This document shows, one piece after another, positions 44,910 through 57,189 of a stretch of 64,000 bases of DNA. How positions within the stretch are numbered: the stretch's first letter is position 1; each line of letters opens with the position of its first letter. The notes beneath the pieces are model-generated. The model saw nothing but the letters and a program-made list of their open reading frames with translations. It did no database searches and was not told the origin of the DNA. This DNA comes from Plantago major (taxonomy: Eukaryota; Streptophyta; Magnoliopsida; Lamiales; Plantaginaceae), in NCBI GenBank assembly GCA_026545765.1, contig CM048844.1, positions 51,115,401-51,179,400 of the forward strand. Direction: 5' to 3'. Both the position numbers and the translations under genes were made by a program.

Positions 44910-45058
44910 GGAGTATAGGAAGTACTTAGTTTGGGAAACTAAGGAATAACTCCAAGGTTACTGAGCATAGGAAGTACTTAGTTTGGGAAACTAAGGAATA
45001 GCTCAAAGGTTTCTGAGTATAGGAAGTACTTGGCTGAGAAAGTCGGGGAATAACTCAG
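44910..45058 (+). promoter_or_regulatory. Hairpin array in the E5 5' LTR (three units)
   Basis: Outer stems GGAGT/ACTCC, TGAGC/GCTCA and CTGAGT/ACTCAG; inner CTTAGTTT/AAACTAAG twice, then a GGCT-type stem. Same place and order as in E3. Confidence 0.67.
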
Positions 45059-45441
45059 GGGGGACACTTGTTTGGGAACCTAGTGTATTTAGGAAATAAG
45101 AGAAGATATTTGTAAGGTGAACTCTATTATCTGTCTTAGTGGATTCTAGGTCTGAAAAAGGCCGAAGTGGATTAGTTGAAAGATTACACCACCCTCAGAT
45201 ACCACTATAAAGATCAGTGTTATTTACTTTCTGCAATTTATTACTTGCTTTATTTACCTTGATGAGTATTTACACATATCTTGCTGAGCACGTGCTCTTA
45301 TCACAGAAAAGTCTTCCGCTCTCTGAAATTAAGTATCAGATATCTTCACAAATATCTGAGAAATTGTGTTTATCGACAAAAGTTGTAAAAGACTATTCAC
45401 GCCCCCTAGTCTTTCACTTTGCCGTTATCTGGACCAACAAG

Positions 45442-45453
45442 TGGTATCAGAGA
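45442..45453 (+). other. Primer binding site of E5
   Basis: TGGTATCAGAG followed by A; same place as in E2 and E3. Confidence 0.87.
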
Positions 45454-45513
45454 AGGAGGTTCCCAAGCCTTCTGCACTGAACCTAGATCCCAGATAAGTG
45501 CCCACTAACTGCT

Positions 45514-47286
45514 TTAGTAACACAAGGTACTTCTGAAAAGAAGGATACCAAGTAAATGAATGAGGAAGATGCTCTTGCTGTAAAGCAAATGAGAAAATAT
45601 GTCAGTCGAGTGATTGAGAGAAGAAAAGCCAAAGAGAAGCTGAAAAAGCATCTAGGCTCAAATTATCACCAGTACAAAAATATGCAGCTGTCAAGCTCGC
45701 TGAACAAGCCGGCTAAGCAAGCATCTAGTACTGCGGAAGCAGAAATCGGAAACGATATCTGTTTCTATTGTCAGAAACCAGGTCATTTTAAAAGAGATTG
45801 CCCTATTTTCAATAATCTAAAGACAGGTGACACGAAAGATAGAAGAAGCTTCAAGAGAGGTCAGAGAGCTATGCTCACTGAAGAAAGGAAAAAGATTCAA
45901 ATCCAACTGGATGCTCTTGATATTTAGTCAGAATATGAGGAAGAAGACTCAGATGATACCAAATTACCTTCTCCAGAATTACGTGGCATCACTCATGAAT
46001 TAGTTGACTTTGGTCAAAAGAAAAGGGAATTATGCGGGGTTGCTGAGGAGATCTATCCAGATTGCTCCAACATTGAGCCCGGCCTAATGGCAGACGAGGT
46101 AACCAACATCTCTCCATTCATAACTTATGAGAGTGATGAGGAAGAAATCAGAGATTCAGAATATTTCAGAAGAGAACTTGATCTCTACAAAAGAGAATTT
46201 CAAATGATCCGAGCTAGAGCCGACATTCTTGAAGAAGAAAAGAATTCTCTTGAGAAGGAAAATTCACAATTACTCAAGATATTTGTGAAAAAGGATGCTG
46301 AAAATGCATTTCTCAAAGCAAAAATATCTGAAACAGAGAAGTTACACAGAAAGACAATGCATATACTCCAAAAGGAAAATAAAGATCTTCTTTCTGAAAA
46401 TGAGGAACTCAAGAAGAAAGAACTATCTTTTCAATCCTATGCCAAAGCTTGTGACACCCTTACTGAAGTACACTCTTATTTAAGAGATCCTTCAGAAAAG
46501 GGAGGACTTGGGATGGACACACAAACAAATAGTTCTACCATTCTGAATAAGAGTGACCAAAGAACAACATTTGTTAGTGCTCAGCAAGATTATTCCCAAA
46601 TAACATATAGCATTGGTCAGAAAGCTAAAGTTGTTGACAAAGGAAAGGCAGTTGCGACCAAACCTTTGTGGGGAAAACAAGTCCAAAAGAAAACTGTTGG
46701 GAATGTTTCTGTAAAGAAACATAACACTGAAAAGTGTAGTCACCCACAGTGCTATGTCTCTCAGAAAGGAAAAATTGCAGGAGCAGGCAAATTTTCCAAC
46801 ATCACGTTTTCTGGAAAGAAAGACATTCCAGAGACTAGGAAAGCTGCTAAGAAGAGAACTCAGACAGCACCAGGTGCTCGAAATGGCATTGGCTATAAAG
46901 CCATCGGGAAACAACTTGCTCGTGAGTATAAACAAGAGCAAGAATGATGGATGAAAGCCAGGATTGCGCATAGCAATCATCAGAAGTGGAAGAAAGAACA
47001 GGTTACGAACACTCTGAATGCCGTGGCGTAAGTCCGCAATGAAAGCTAAGTTTTTGAAAAATGACTCAAAGAATCTGACAGGTATCTGAAAGCACCACGA
47101 GGAGCACCAAGGAACACATCAAGAAGTAAAATAGCTTTAAATGATAATGATACCAATCATTTACCTAAAATTCCTCCTTATGTTCCAAGAAGACAAAAGA
47201 ATATCCCAGGAAAGTTCATTCAAAAATGGTTTCCTACATGGAGATTCTTTAGTCCAGAAGGTTCCATTGTTGGAATGAGAGCCTAA
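45514..47286 (+). pseudogene. gag: gag region of E5, partial
   Basis: It shows the middle and 3' parts of gag: zinc knuckle (CFYCQKPGHFKRDC near 45760-45800), acidic stretch, coiled coil (46087-46480) and basic tail. It closely resembles E3. Fossil. Confidence 0.84.
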
Positions 47287-47304
47287 CTCCTTGTTTCATG
47301 TTTT

Positions 47305-50300
47305 GTGCAGAACACTCTGAGGAAGAACCCAAAGTGGCATTTTGATAGTGGATGTGGGAAGCACATGACAGGAGACAAAGCAAATCTGATTAACTACAGA
47401 AAATGCGTTAATGGGCCAATTATTAGATTTCCTGGTGGAGATGAAAATTCAACCATAGGATTTGGCAATTTGAAGTTTGGAGCCCTTACAATCTCTGAAG
47501 TACTACATGTAAAGGGATTGAAATATAATCTCCTAAGCATGAGTCAATTAGTAGACAAAGGGTACATTGTCAAGATCCAGTCAAAACTATGCAAAGTAAT
47601 TGACAATGAGTCAAAGGAGACAATCTTGGTTGCTAGGCGAAGAGAAAATCTTTATGTTGCTGACTGGGCATCTGCCACAACTGAAGAATGTCTCATGGTG
47701 AGTCAATCTGGCAACACTGAAGAAAACTGGCTATGGCATAAAAGAATGAGTCACTTGAATTTCAAAACTCTGAACAAGCTAGCCAAGAAAGAGTTGGTGA
47801 ACAAGTACATAAAATAGTTTTGTACCTGCAAAGGTATACAATATCAACTATCTTTCGTAAGGACACCACAACAAAATGGTGTTGCTGAAAGGAAGAATAG
47901 GACCCTAAAAGAAGCAGCAAGAACAATGCTTGCTGACATTGAAATAAGTGAAATCTATTGGGTTGAAGTTGTTAACACAGCCTGCTACACTCAAAATAGA
48001 TGTTTGATTAACAAACACCATGACAAAACTCCTTATGAACTTTTGATTGGTAGACCCCCTAGTATCAAACATCTAAGGGTGTTTGGTTGTAGATGTTTTG
48101 TTCTTAACAATGGAAAAGAATACTTGAGAACATTTCAACCAAAAGCAGATGAAGGAGTATTTCTTGGTTATTCTCTGAATAGCAAAGCCTACAGAATCTA
48201 CAACAAAAGAACGCAAAAGATTGAAGAATTTGTTCATGTAGTCTTCTACGAAGGAAACAAGAAAGTATCCTTGAATGAAGAATTCTCAGATAGGTTCAAA
48301 GAGCTGATGATTAAAGATTCTGAAGAAGAATCCTCAAAAGGAAACAATTCTATCATTCACTTAGAGGATGAATCTGATGATGAAAAGCAACCATTGCTTA
48401 GTAACAACCAGATGACTCTAAGACATGATGAAGAATTTCCTATGAAAATTCCAGAAATGGAACAGGTTACTGAGAATCTTCATCATGAAAATGTTTCTGA
48501 GAATGAGATTGCTGAAAATCAAATTCCAGATATCTCCAACATTGAAAAAGTGTCCGATATCCATGGCATTTCCCATGTGTCAGATATCTCAGATATTGCA
48601 CAAGTATCCTATCAAGATCATATTGATTCACATTCAGATCAAAATGATATTGATCCTACTAGTTCAAAACCCATTATGAAATGGATAAGAAATCATCCTG
48701 CCAAGGATGTGATCAGTTCTTTAAACCAAGGAGTTAGAACTAGGAGAGCAATTACTGACTCTCTTTATGGATGTTTCATCTCAAATATTGAACCTAAAAC
48801 TATAGAAGAAGCATTGAAGGATCAAGATTGGATCACTGCAATGAAAGAAGAGTTGGATTAATTTGAGAGAAACAATGTCTGGAAACTGGTTCCATTTGTT
48901 GACGGAATATCTGTAATTGGAACCCAGTGGGTTTCCAGAAATAAAATGAATGAGTCTGGTGAAATAACCAGAAACAAAGCAAGGTTGGTTGCCAAGGGAT
49001 TCACCCAGACAGAAGGACTAGATTTTGATGAGTCATATGCTCCAGTTGCATGATTGGACGCAATTAGACTATTTCTAGCCTTTGCAGCTCGTAATGACTT
49101 TAAAGTTTATCAGATGGATGTTAAAAGTGTATTCCTAAACGGTGAACTTGCTGAAGAAGTCTATGTTGAACAACCACCAGGCTTTGAAGTTTCCACATAA
49201 AGTAGAATGGTTTATAAGCTTCAGAAAGCTCTGTATGGACTGAAACAGGCTCCGAGAGCATGGTATGATACTTTAGCCAAATACTTGCTGGAAAGTGGCT
49301 TCAAGAAAGGAGATGTTGATAAAACACTCTTTACTTTAAACCATAAAGGGAAACTACTTCTAGTCCAAGTATATGTTGATGACATTATATTTGGATCTAA
49401 AGACAAGCAACTTTGTGAAGACATTGCTGAGCTCATGAAAAGTAAATTTGAGATGAGCATGATGGGAGAATCAAACTACTTCCTAGGATTGCAAGTCAAG
49501 CAACTTAATGATGGAATATTCATTAGTTAAACAAAGTATGCAAAGGACATGCTCAACAAGTTTAATCTAAAGCCTTCTGAAAAGAATGCTAAGATACCTA
49601 TGAGCATTGGAACCAAAATGACCTATACTGAATCTGACAAGAGTGTTGAAGAACACAAGTATAGAAAATTGATTGGGTCTCTACTGTACCTCACTGCAAG
49701 TAGACCTGATATTCAATATGCAGTTGGAGTGTGTGCTAGATTTCAGACAAAGCCAATGCAATCACACTACAACATTGCTATGAAAATATTAAGTTATGTA
49801 AAGGGTACTGTAGAAGTTGGATTGTGGTATCTAAAAGACAGTGGATTGAATTTAGTTGGCTATTCTGATGCTTACTATGCTGGATCTTTGCTTGATAGAA
49901 AAAGCACCTCAGGAACTTGTCAATTTCTTGGTGCCAGATTAATATCATGGTTCAACAAGAAACAAAACTCAATTGCCACATGTACCACATAAGCTGAATA
50001 TATTGCTGCTGGGTGTTGTGCTTCGTAGATATTGTGGATACAACAACAACTCAGAGATTATGAGGTCAATGAAGAGAAAACTCCGATTTTCTGTGACAAC
50101 ACAAGTGCTATTGCCATAACTCAGAATCCTAAGTTTCATGCAAGAACAAATCACATTGATGTTAGACACCACTTCATTATAGACCATGTTGAAAAAGGCA
50201 ATATAGAGATACTCAAGATTGGTACTGAAGACCAACTTGCAGATATCTTTACAAAGCCTTTGCAGGTTGTTAACCTTGAGACAAAGTCTTGGGTTAATGG

Positions 50301-50328
50301 AGTTACCAAAGGAACTGAAAAGTTCTAA
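47305..50328 (+). pseudogene. pol: pol region of E5
   Basis: Protease (FDSGCGKHMTG), integrase parts, acidic linker, reverse transcriptase (YVDDIIFG near 49370) and RNase H in Copia order, very similar to E3. Fossil, broken in several places. Confidence 0.88.
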
Positions 50329-50329
50329 T

Positions 50330-51264
50330 CTCTGATGAGAATTCAGAAAGGAGAAAGATATCTGGATCAGGTATCTAGATATTCAAGGCAAAGGTATCTG
50401 AGAGGGGAACTCATATACTAAAAGAAGCTAAGAATGTGAGTGAGACAAGAACTCAGTATGATTAAGAAGGGAAAAAGGAGAGATAAGATATCTGGAACAG
50501 GAATCCAGAATATCAAAGGCAAAAGGTGAAACACTTAGCAAACAAGTATCTTGGACGGGTACTCAGATATAAAAAATTAAAGGGTAAAATGGCTATTTGA
50601 AGATTTCTGAGACATGTACTCAGATATCTAGATCACTCAGTGAGGGGGAACACAAAAGAGAATAGTACAACTGTCTGCAGTCAACTACTCTCTTGAAATT
50701 TGTATTATTTCTATCTTTGTGTAAAACATAAATAGATACTGAGTGTGAGATGGACTCAGATACAAAAAATGTCCTTATTCACACAGAAGAAATGTGATTC
50801 AGATAGCTAATCGCCAAAATTCATTAATTGGGCATAATTACAATTACTGATTATGAACATTGCTGAAGAAGCAATAGTGACCCTTGATGAAATGGGCGTT
50901 TGATCTTAACGGACGAGATTAATTCTCTGTAAAATAATGGACTGTAAAAACTCAGACGTGGCCCACTAAGCATTTAATGCCAAACGAATTTTACCCACGC
51001 CTATCTGCACGTACACAGATACTTACACACAAAATCAATTTGTATGTATATATCTGTTGAGATTTACGTTGCTATATATATAGGATTTTGGCAAAAGAAA
51101 TCACTTTCGCCTAATCCAACATTCATACTTACACAGAAGTAGCAAAAACAATCCTTCAAAGTTTTATGCAAATCTCTTTTCTTCTCTTAGTTTTTCAGCA
51201 AAGAATCACTAATCTCCTACCTTAATCTCTTTCCGACTTTCAAAAACTCTCACTATTTAAAGAG
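50330..51264 (+). promoter_or_regulatory. Post-pol spacer with promoter-like end (E5)
   Basis: Same plan as in E3: repeated CTCAGATAT/GAGACAGG-like pieces, then GACGTGGC (50955-50962), TATA-like CTATATATATA (51072-51082) and an AAAGAGATGGCT start context. TATA to ATG is about 193 bases here and about 200 in E3. No coding sequence. Confidence 0.55.
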
Positions 51265-52558
51265 ATGGCTCCAAAACGTGCTTCTACCCAGAAATCCCAA
51301 ACTACTACCTCTGGTACTGCTGAAAAGCAAGCACCAGTGTTGGTTATCGCGAACAATCGATTGGTAGGAGACTTCAATCCTGATCATTGGACTTCAGATC
51401 ACAGGATGATTTGGGGAGGTGCCATGATTGAGGAATACCTTACTGCTGCTATCGAAAATCAAGCTGATAGGAAGCTAATTCTTGGTATGCTTGAAAATGC
51501 ACAGATCAAGGGTTTTCTGTCTGCTATTCCCAGTGGAGTTTCTTCACTGGATGTGTTGGAATTTTACAACAATTCCAGAATTATTTCCTGTGTTTCTGAA
51601 GGCACTGAGATAGTGAGTTGTTTGAACTTCAAAATCTTGGGACTGATTTTGAAATAAACACCAAGGATGATGATCTCCTTGAAGGTGTGAAGCAACTATA
51701 CAGTGATGTGTGTGATCTTGAAAAATCAGATAAACCCATCGACTTTAAACTTGCTGACATCAGAACCAGACATCTGTTGGTTCACTGGGATGTATTGGCA
51801 TGTATCCTTCACAGATGCTTTGATGGTCTACAAGGAGGAGCTGACCTGATAAGCCAAGAACGCTAGATGATGATGTTCTTGTTGAATCAACAAAACAAAA
51901 GGCTGGAAAACCCTTTTAATTAAGGGAAGTACGCCATCATGAAATTTGTGAAGAAGATACAAGGCTTTGAGCCTAAAATCGTTAAGGGCCTTGCTGAGCA
52001 AAAAGCCACAGTAAGCTATGGACTGAAGATAGTAACCTGCTGGAAAAGCTTGGCATTGAGCTCAGAGAGAAGGCTGACATAGCCAATAGTAACTTTCTCT
52101 ACAAATATGAGTACGCAAACATGATGTAAAAGGTTACTGCATCTCAGAAAGGTTCCAAGAAACGAAAGACTAATGAGGTATCTGAGGGTTCCGTTGCGAC
52201 CAAAAAGCCCAGAACTTCACGAAAGAAGTCTGCTGGCAAATCAGTAGACATACCCATTGTGGATGTCGATTCTCAGATATCTGACTCCACTGTTGCTGAA
52301 CTCATCAATGCTACCAAGGAAATCCTTGCTGATGAACTCATTGGTAAAGATGAGAGTAATAGCAGGTATCAAGCCCTATCTGCAGAAACTGCAGGACTTA
52401 TGGATCAATCAGTTTCTAATGCTGATGAGAGCTCTGATGATGAATTGGTCATCTCTCAAGTCCTACAGAAATCAAAAAGGGCTAAGGTTGCTGAAAAAGT
52501 AACAAGTTCAATGGATGCTGAAAGAATAGAGGTATCTGAAGAAGAACCTACACCACAG

Positions 52559-52666
52559 GTTGCTGAACAAGCACTTGTTTCAGAGGTTGCTGAGAAAGCA
52601 CCCATTACTAAGGTTGCTAGAGAAGCACTTAGTACAGAGGTTGCTAGGAAAGCACCTAAGTCCAAG
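52559..52666 (+). repeat. 27-base minisatellite, four units
   Basis: Four tandem units begin GTTGCT and are each 27 bases, so they encode a nine-residue VAEQAxxxE-like repeat. The copies differ at several places, so they are not fresh. E3 has only related single pieces here. Confidence 0.8.
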
Positions 52667-53109
52667 GAATCTGGACAAGACACACTCAAGCTGGTAGAAG
52701 AAGCTTTAAGAAGTGGTGATATAGTGATGGAGGATTCTGACATTTCCTCCACACTATACAAACTGTCACAAAAGGATCAGGATCAGCCACACTTTAATCC
52801 ACCTTCCAGATCCAATTCACATGATTCACCAGATGATAATGAAGCCATAGTGAATGAATTGCAGTTTGACATACCAACACTTCTGATTGCTGAAGAAAAT
52901 CCTGTAAAAGTGCAGGTTCCCCAACTCAATATGAGGGATCAAACTGAGGCATCTGCCCAGAATGATCAACCAGGGGAGGCAACTGAGTTAGTCACTCAGG
53001 AAAGGTCTGAAGTACCTGAAACTTCAAATAAAGAAGCTGAAATGGAAAAACAAGGCCAAAGCATAGAAGGGTCACAAGTTCCAGAGTCCAATCAGCCTGA
53101 CACTGCTCA

Positions 53110-54003
53110 GGTAGCTGAATGGTTTAACTCTCTACTTGTGATATTTTGTGTTTAATAATCTTGTTATCTAATAAAATTTCTTTGTTACAGGCTGAATTAG
53201 AAACACAAGAACAAGAGGAAGCTGGGAAGCTTACCTCAGAGACTGAGAAGGAGGCTACTACAACCTCACCTCTTAAGGAATCTGAGCCTGTGCTACAGGT
53301 GATAGAGAATTCCTTAAGACATTACATTTCAGATATATGTTAATACACTTAACTAATTAAGTGGATGTTTCTAATAGGCTCCAACTGAGAAAGAAGAAGG
53401 AAAGGCATAAATGCCAGAAAAGGACCCTGAAACCGTCAAGGTTTTTGAAGAAAGTGTCATTGAGCCTTCTAGTGTGAAGGTATACAAAAATTAGTGATAA
53501 ACACTTTTCATTATGGGTTAATATGTATTCTTCTCTGATTACTCAATACTTTCTACTTACAGGCTCATTCAGAAGTAGAAGTGCAAGGGGAAAGAGTTGC
53601 GACATCCCCTGCACCCATGGAAATTGATGAAGCCCCCAAGGCAACATCACCAGAAAGAACACCAAAAACTGAGAAAGTTTCTGAGAAAAATGATTTTGAG
53701 CCTCCTGTTGAGGAAGTAAGTGGCAAACTCAAAAATCATTGAAGCTTAGTTACATAAATTCTTTCATGACAATTTTCTAAGTATTGTGATAATTTTAATT
53801 CTCAGGTTCAAGCAGAAAGAAAGGTTGATGAGGACCAGAATCCCAAGTCTCCACCTCACAACAAGATATCTGAGGCACCCCCTGCCTCAGTAGTATAAGT
53901 CTCTGAGCCTGATGTACTCATTCCGGTAACTCAGAAACCTAACTACACTAAGACTCAGATATCTACACAAGTTTTGAATCTAACTCAAAACTCTTTCTTT
54001 CAG
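53110..54003 (+). other. Mini-exon/intron-like section of the E5 extra gene
   Basis: Five GT...AG spacers lie at the same places as in E3, with similar lengths and the same phase-0 boundaries (AG followed by GCT or GTT). Confidence 0.66.
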
Positions 54004-55865
54004 GCTCAAATAAGTGTGCCAAAGGTCTCTACATTCTCAACAGAAGACCTGCTACCATTCTTCAAAGACCACACTCTCAAGAAACATCTCAAGTGTTTCA
54101 GAAAGTGGCAAAAGCTCAGAAGCTCAGATCTGACTGAATTAACAAAGGTGACTGATCACCAGTTGAGAAGAGTCAGAGCTTTTGACTTGGAGAATTATGT
54201 CCACGCTATGTTCCCAATAGAGCAGTACTCTTTTGCTACTCTGATGCATAAGGACTTTGTCAAAGTAGCTGCACACAAGCTCATAGAAGCTTTTGAGAAG
54301 GCAGATGGTCAGACCAGAATGCAGATGGCATTCAAGCCTATCTTGCCCCAGACCCTACAGTGCATACCCTCTAAACAAGAGGAAGTAAATGGGCAAATGG
54401 TCACTATTCCAGAAGTGATCAATCTGGTCTCTGAAGATGAGGAAGAGAAGGAGACTGATGAGAATGATTATGAAGAACCTCCTTCTGACCATCACAAGGA
54501 TGAGGATGACAAGAAGGATGAGGATGATGCCCCCTGTACCCGGGACAGGAGGGATTGCACAAGGAAACAATCCCTCAGTTGCTGAAAAGCACACTGAGAG
54601 GACATTACAACAATCCCCTCTTCCATCTCCTCAGAAATCTACCCATCCATCTCCCCAACAAAAAGACTCTACTGAACAAGTAGTTGAGCACTCTGAGGAA
54701 ACAACTCAGAAAATATTGGATGCACAAGCCAGAGTTGCTCAACTCAAACAATTGTTGGAAGAAGAACAACAGCTAAATCTTCAACTGGAAGAAAAGATAG
54801 CTTAATCCAGAGTCAAGCTAGATAAACTTGAAGAACAAACGCGCAAAGAGACGCAAGCTTACTCTGAGATTAATGGGCTCCGGGAAGCTGTTGATTACAT
54901 TGCTAAGGAGCTAGATGCTGAACAAGTATCTGAAGAAAAGCATGATGCTAAGGCTGCATCTTCACCACGGAAACCATCCTCTAAAGGCAAGAAACCCATA
55001 TCTGAGATGGTTGTCGCTTTCAGAAACCTTGATGAAGAAGTGCAAGAGGATGAAGATCACTGGGCTGATGACTCAGATGATGAAGAAGACAAGGCATTGG
55101 CAGAACACCACAATGAACACTAAGCGGTTTCTCATTTGAAAAGGAAGCTGATTGCTCTTGGAATATTCAGCAAGCTGACAAATGTCAACTCCTATGAATA
55201 CTTGAACAGATATCAAGTACTGGCTATATTGAAAAAGGAGTTGTCTTCTCAAGATAAAGCCTCATTGCATCAGTCCCTACAGAAATGAAGACATTCACTG
55301 AGCTCATCACTCAGAGAACAACCAGTCTGTTCTTGCTCAGAAAGACCTAGGCATGGTTAGGGATGATGACCAAAACTTGGCTGCAAAAGCCTTTGAAGAG
55401 GCTAACTATGCTGCTGGAAAAGCAGATGCCATACAAGGCCCATTGGCAGAGCTCACAGATAAGGAAAATGAACTTATCAAGGCTGAACTTCAGAAGTTGG
55501 TTACTGCCTACAATTACTTGCAAAGGAATTTTGAGTCTCTCTTAGAATCCTTTGTGGTACTTAGTCAGTCAACAATGATTAAGGGGGAAGGAATTGGACC
55601 TCAAGGTTAGGGGGAAGGATTTCAACAAAAGAAGAAATCTAGAGTTGGTGTTGCTCAGAAAGGAAGAGGAAACAAGAGAACTTCCCAGCCACCACTCATA
55701 ATACATGAGCCTTCCTCAAGTCAAGTTGCTTCGCAAATAGTAGCTACTTCCCAGCAACCAACTGAAGAAACATTAATGATAACAAGGGCCATGGCACAAA
55801 GACCTCCAAGGAGTACCAAGGCTCCAAGGAGAAGACAAATGAAAGGGATTGAAGGATCTTATGAT

Positions 55866-55922
55866 GAAGAAGAAGAAGAAGAAGAAGAAGAAGAAGAAGA
55901 AGAAGAAGAAGAAGAAGAAGAA
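55866..55922 (+). repeat. GAA microsatellite
   Basis: About nineteen GAA units code for poly-Glu in the E5 extra gene. E3 has only a short GAAGAAGAAGAA at this place, so the tract has grown by slippage. Confidence 0.9.
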
Positions 55923-57173
55923 GGCCAAATCAAATCCCAGGGCAATGAAGAAGGCTGCAAATCACCTAACAAGAGAAATCTGGAAGATGATGATGAAGAT
56001 GAGGATGAAGATGAAGCTCCTCTTCACAGATGAAGAAGAAAGGTTGATAGCCTATCTGAGCCCATAGCTGCAAAACCTTTGGCAGCTAAAACACCCTCTG
56101 GAAATACCAAGTCAATCCAGGGTGGTTCTTCAAGCAATTCCCCAAGGCAAAGGAGGAATAGATTGAGAGCTGAAAGAAGAAAAGGTCAACTTCCACTCAG
56201 GCCAGAAGAAGCCAGAATTGAGTATGTGAAGATTGACAACAACTCCTCCTCCTACAGCTGTATTCATCAGAGGAATGGATACTGGATACTGGAACTCAAG
56301 CACTTGCTTGTAAATGAAAAAGGATTTCCACTACCCATCCATCAACAACTTATGGCATGGAGAAAAGATAAGCCAATCTTGATCAACACCAATCATGTCA
56401 AAGCTTGGTTGAATTTTGAAGTTGTCAAGAGAGTTGAAGCCATGAGGAAGGACCTTAATGATGAATGTCCTTATGGAAAACTTGATGATGTGCATAAAGT
56501 CCCAAACCTCACTGGCACAGGCACAAGGCCAAGACTTGCTGTGGAACCCTTTGAGTCATTCTACATGAATGAAGATCAATATAAGGGTGACATCAGATAT
56601 CTGAGGATCATATATGATTACTTCAAGCATGCCTGGAAATGGGGAAAGTATTTATGGGTCAAACACTTTGCCAAGAAGAATCCCACCAAATCATACAAAG
56701 AAGTATGTGGTTATGCCAGAGACACTGAGATGTTGGTCAGAACCTTGCTCTACGACTACTCAGATGATATCAAAAGATTTGGAGATAGGGAGTATGTAAA
56801 TTGATCCTTGGAGCTGCTGAAGATTTGAAGACTTGAAGACAAAGTTTAATTAGGATGTTTACCTGGAGCTTGGTTACTCCTGTTGTCCTAGTTAACTATG
56901 TATTTTGTATATTGATGACTGAGCTAAAATGTATTTTATGTATTAAGTTATCTTTGAATTTTACTTGTAACATATCTAATGAATCTACTCTCAGATATAA
57001 ATCTATAAAAAGATAACTTGTCAGCAAAGATCACACCTTGTGATTTGGTTGATGCTTACTTTCTGCACTTAATTAAAATTTTAATTGAAAAGATCATAAG
57101 AATTGATTAAGTGTTAGATTGTTCCCTCTTCCATGTTGTAATAGGTTTTAAAGATAGTCATCGTTGACTGATT

Positions 57174-57189
57174 AAAAAGGGGGGAAATT
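57174..57189 (+). other. Polypurine tract of E5
   Basis: AAAAAGGGGGGAAATT-type tract directly before the 3' LTR. Confidence 0.86.

Larger units (their letters stand above)
42611..45439 (+). repeat. 5' LTR of E5 with CACTA insert
   Basis: Ends as in E3. Without the CACTA element and its extra GAA it is 1636 bp. TATA-like TATAAATA is at 44481-44488. The hairpin array is at 44910-45058. The CACTA element sits in what should be U3, about 180 bases from the start. Confidence 0.93.
51265..56803 (+). pseudogene. Extra gene after pol in E5 (intron-bearing, unrecognised)
   Basis: It starts MAPKRASTQKSQ, nearly as in E3, and keeps the same order: globular N-terminal part, NLS-like basic part, Glu/Ser/Val-rich region with a 27-base repeat, mini-exon section (about 53110-54003), acidic region, coiled coil (about 54700-55560), poly-Glu tract, and a C-terminal globular domain (about 56160-56803; GYWILELKHLLVNEK, WRKDKP, WKWGKYLWVKHF). 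No membrane features. The function is unknown; a nuclear or chromatin- or particle-associated role is a guess from composition. Fossil copy. Confidence 0.68.

Noticed and set aside
53974-54585. A stand-alone host gene with acidic tail
   Set aside because: It is the middle of the E5 extra gene, matched at the same place by E3 and E1.
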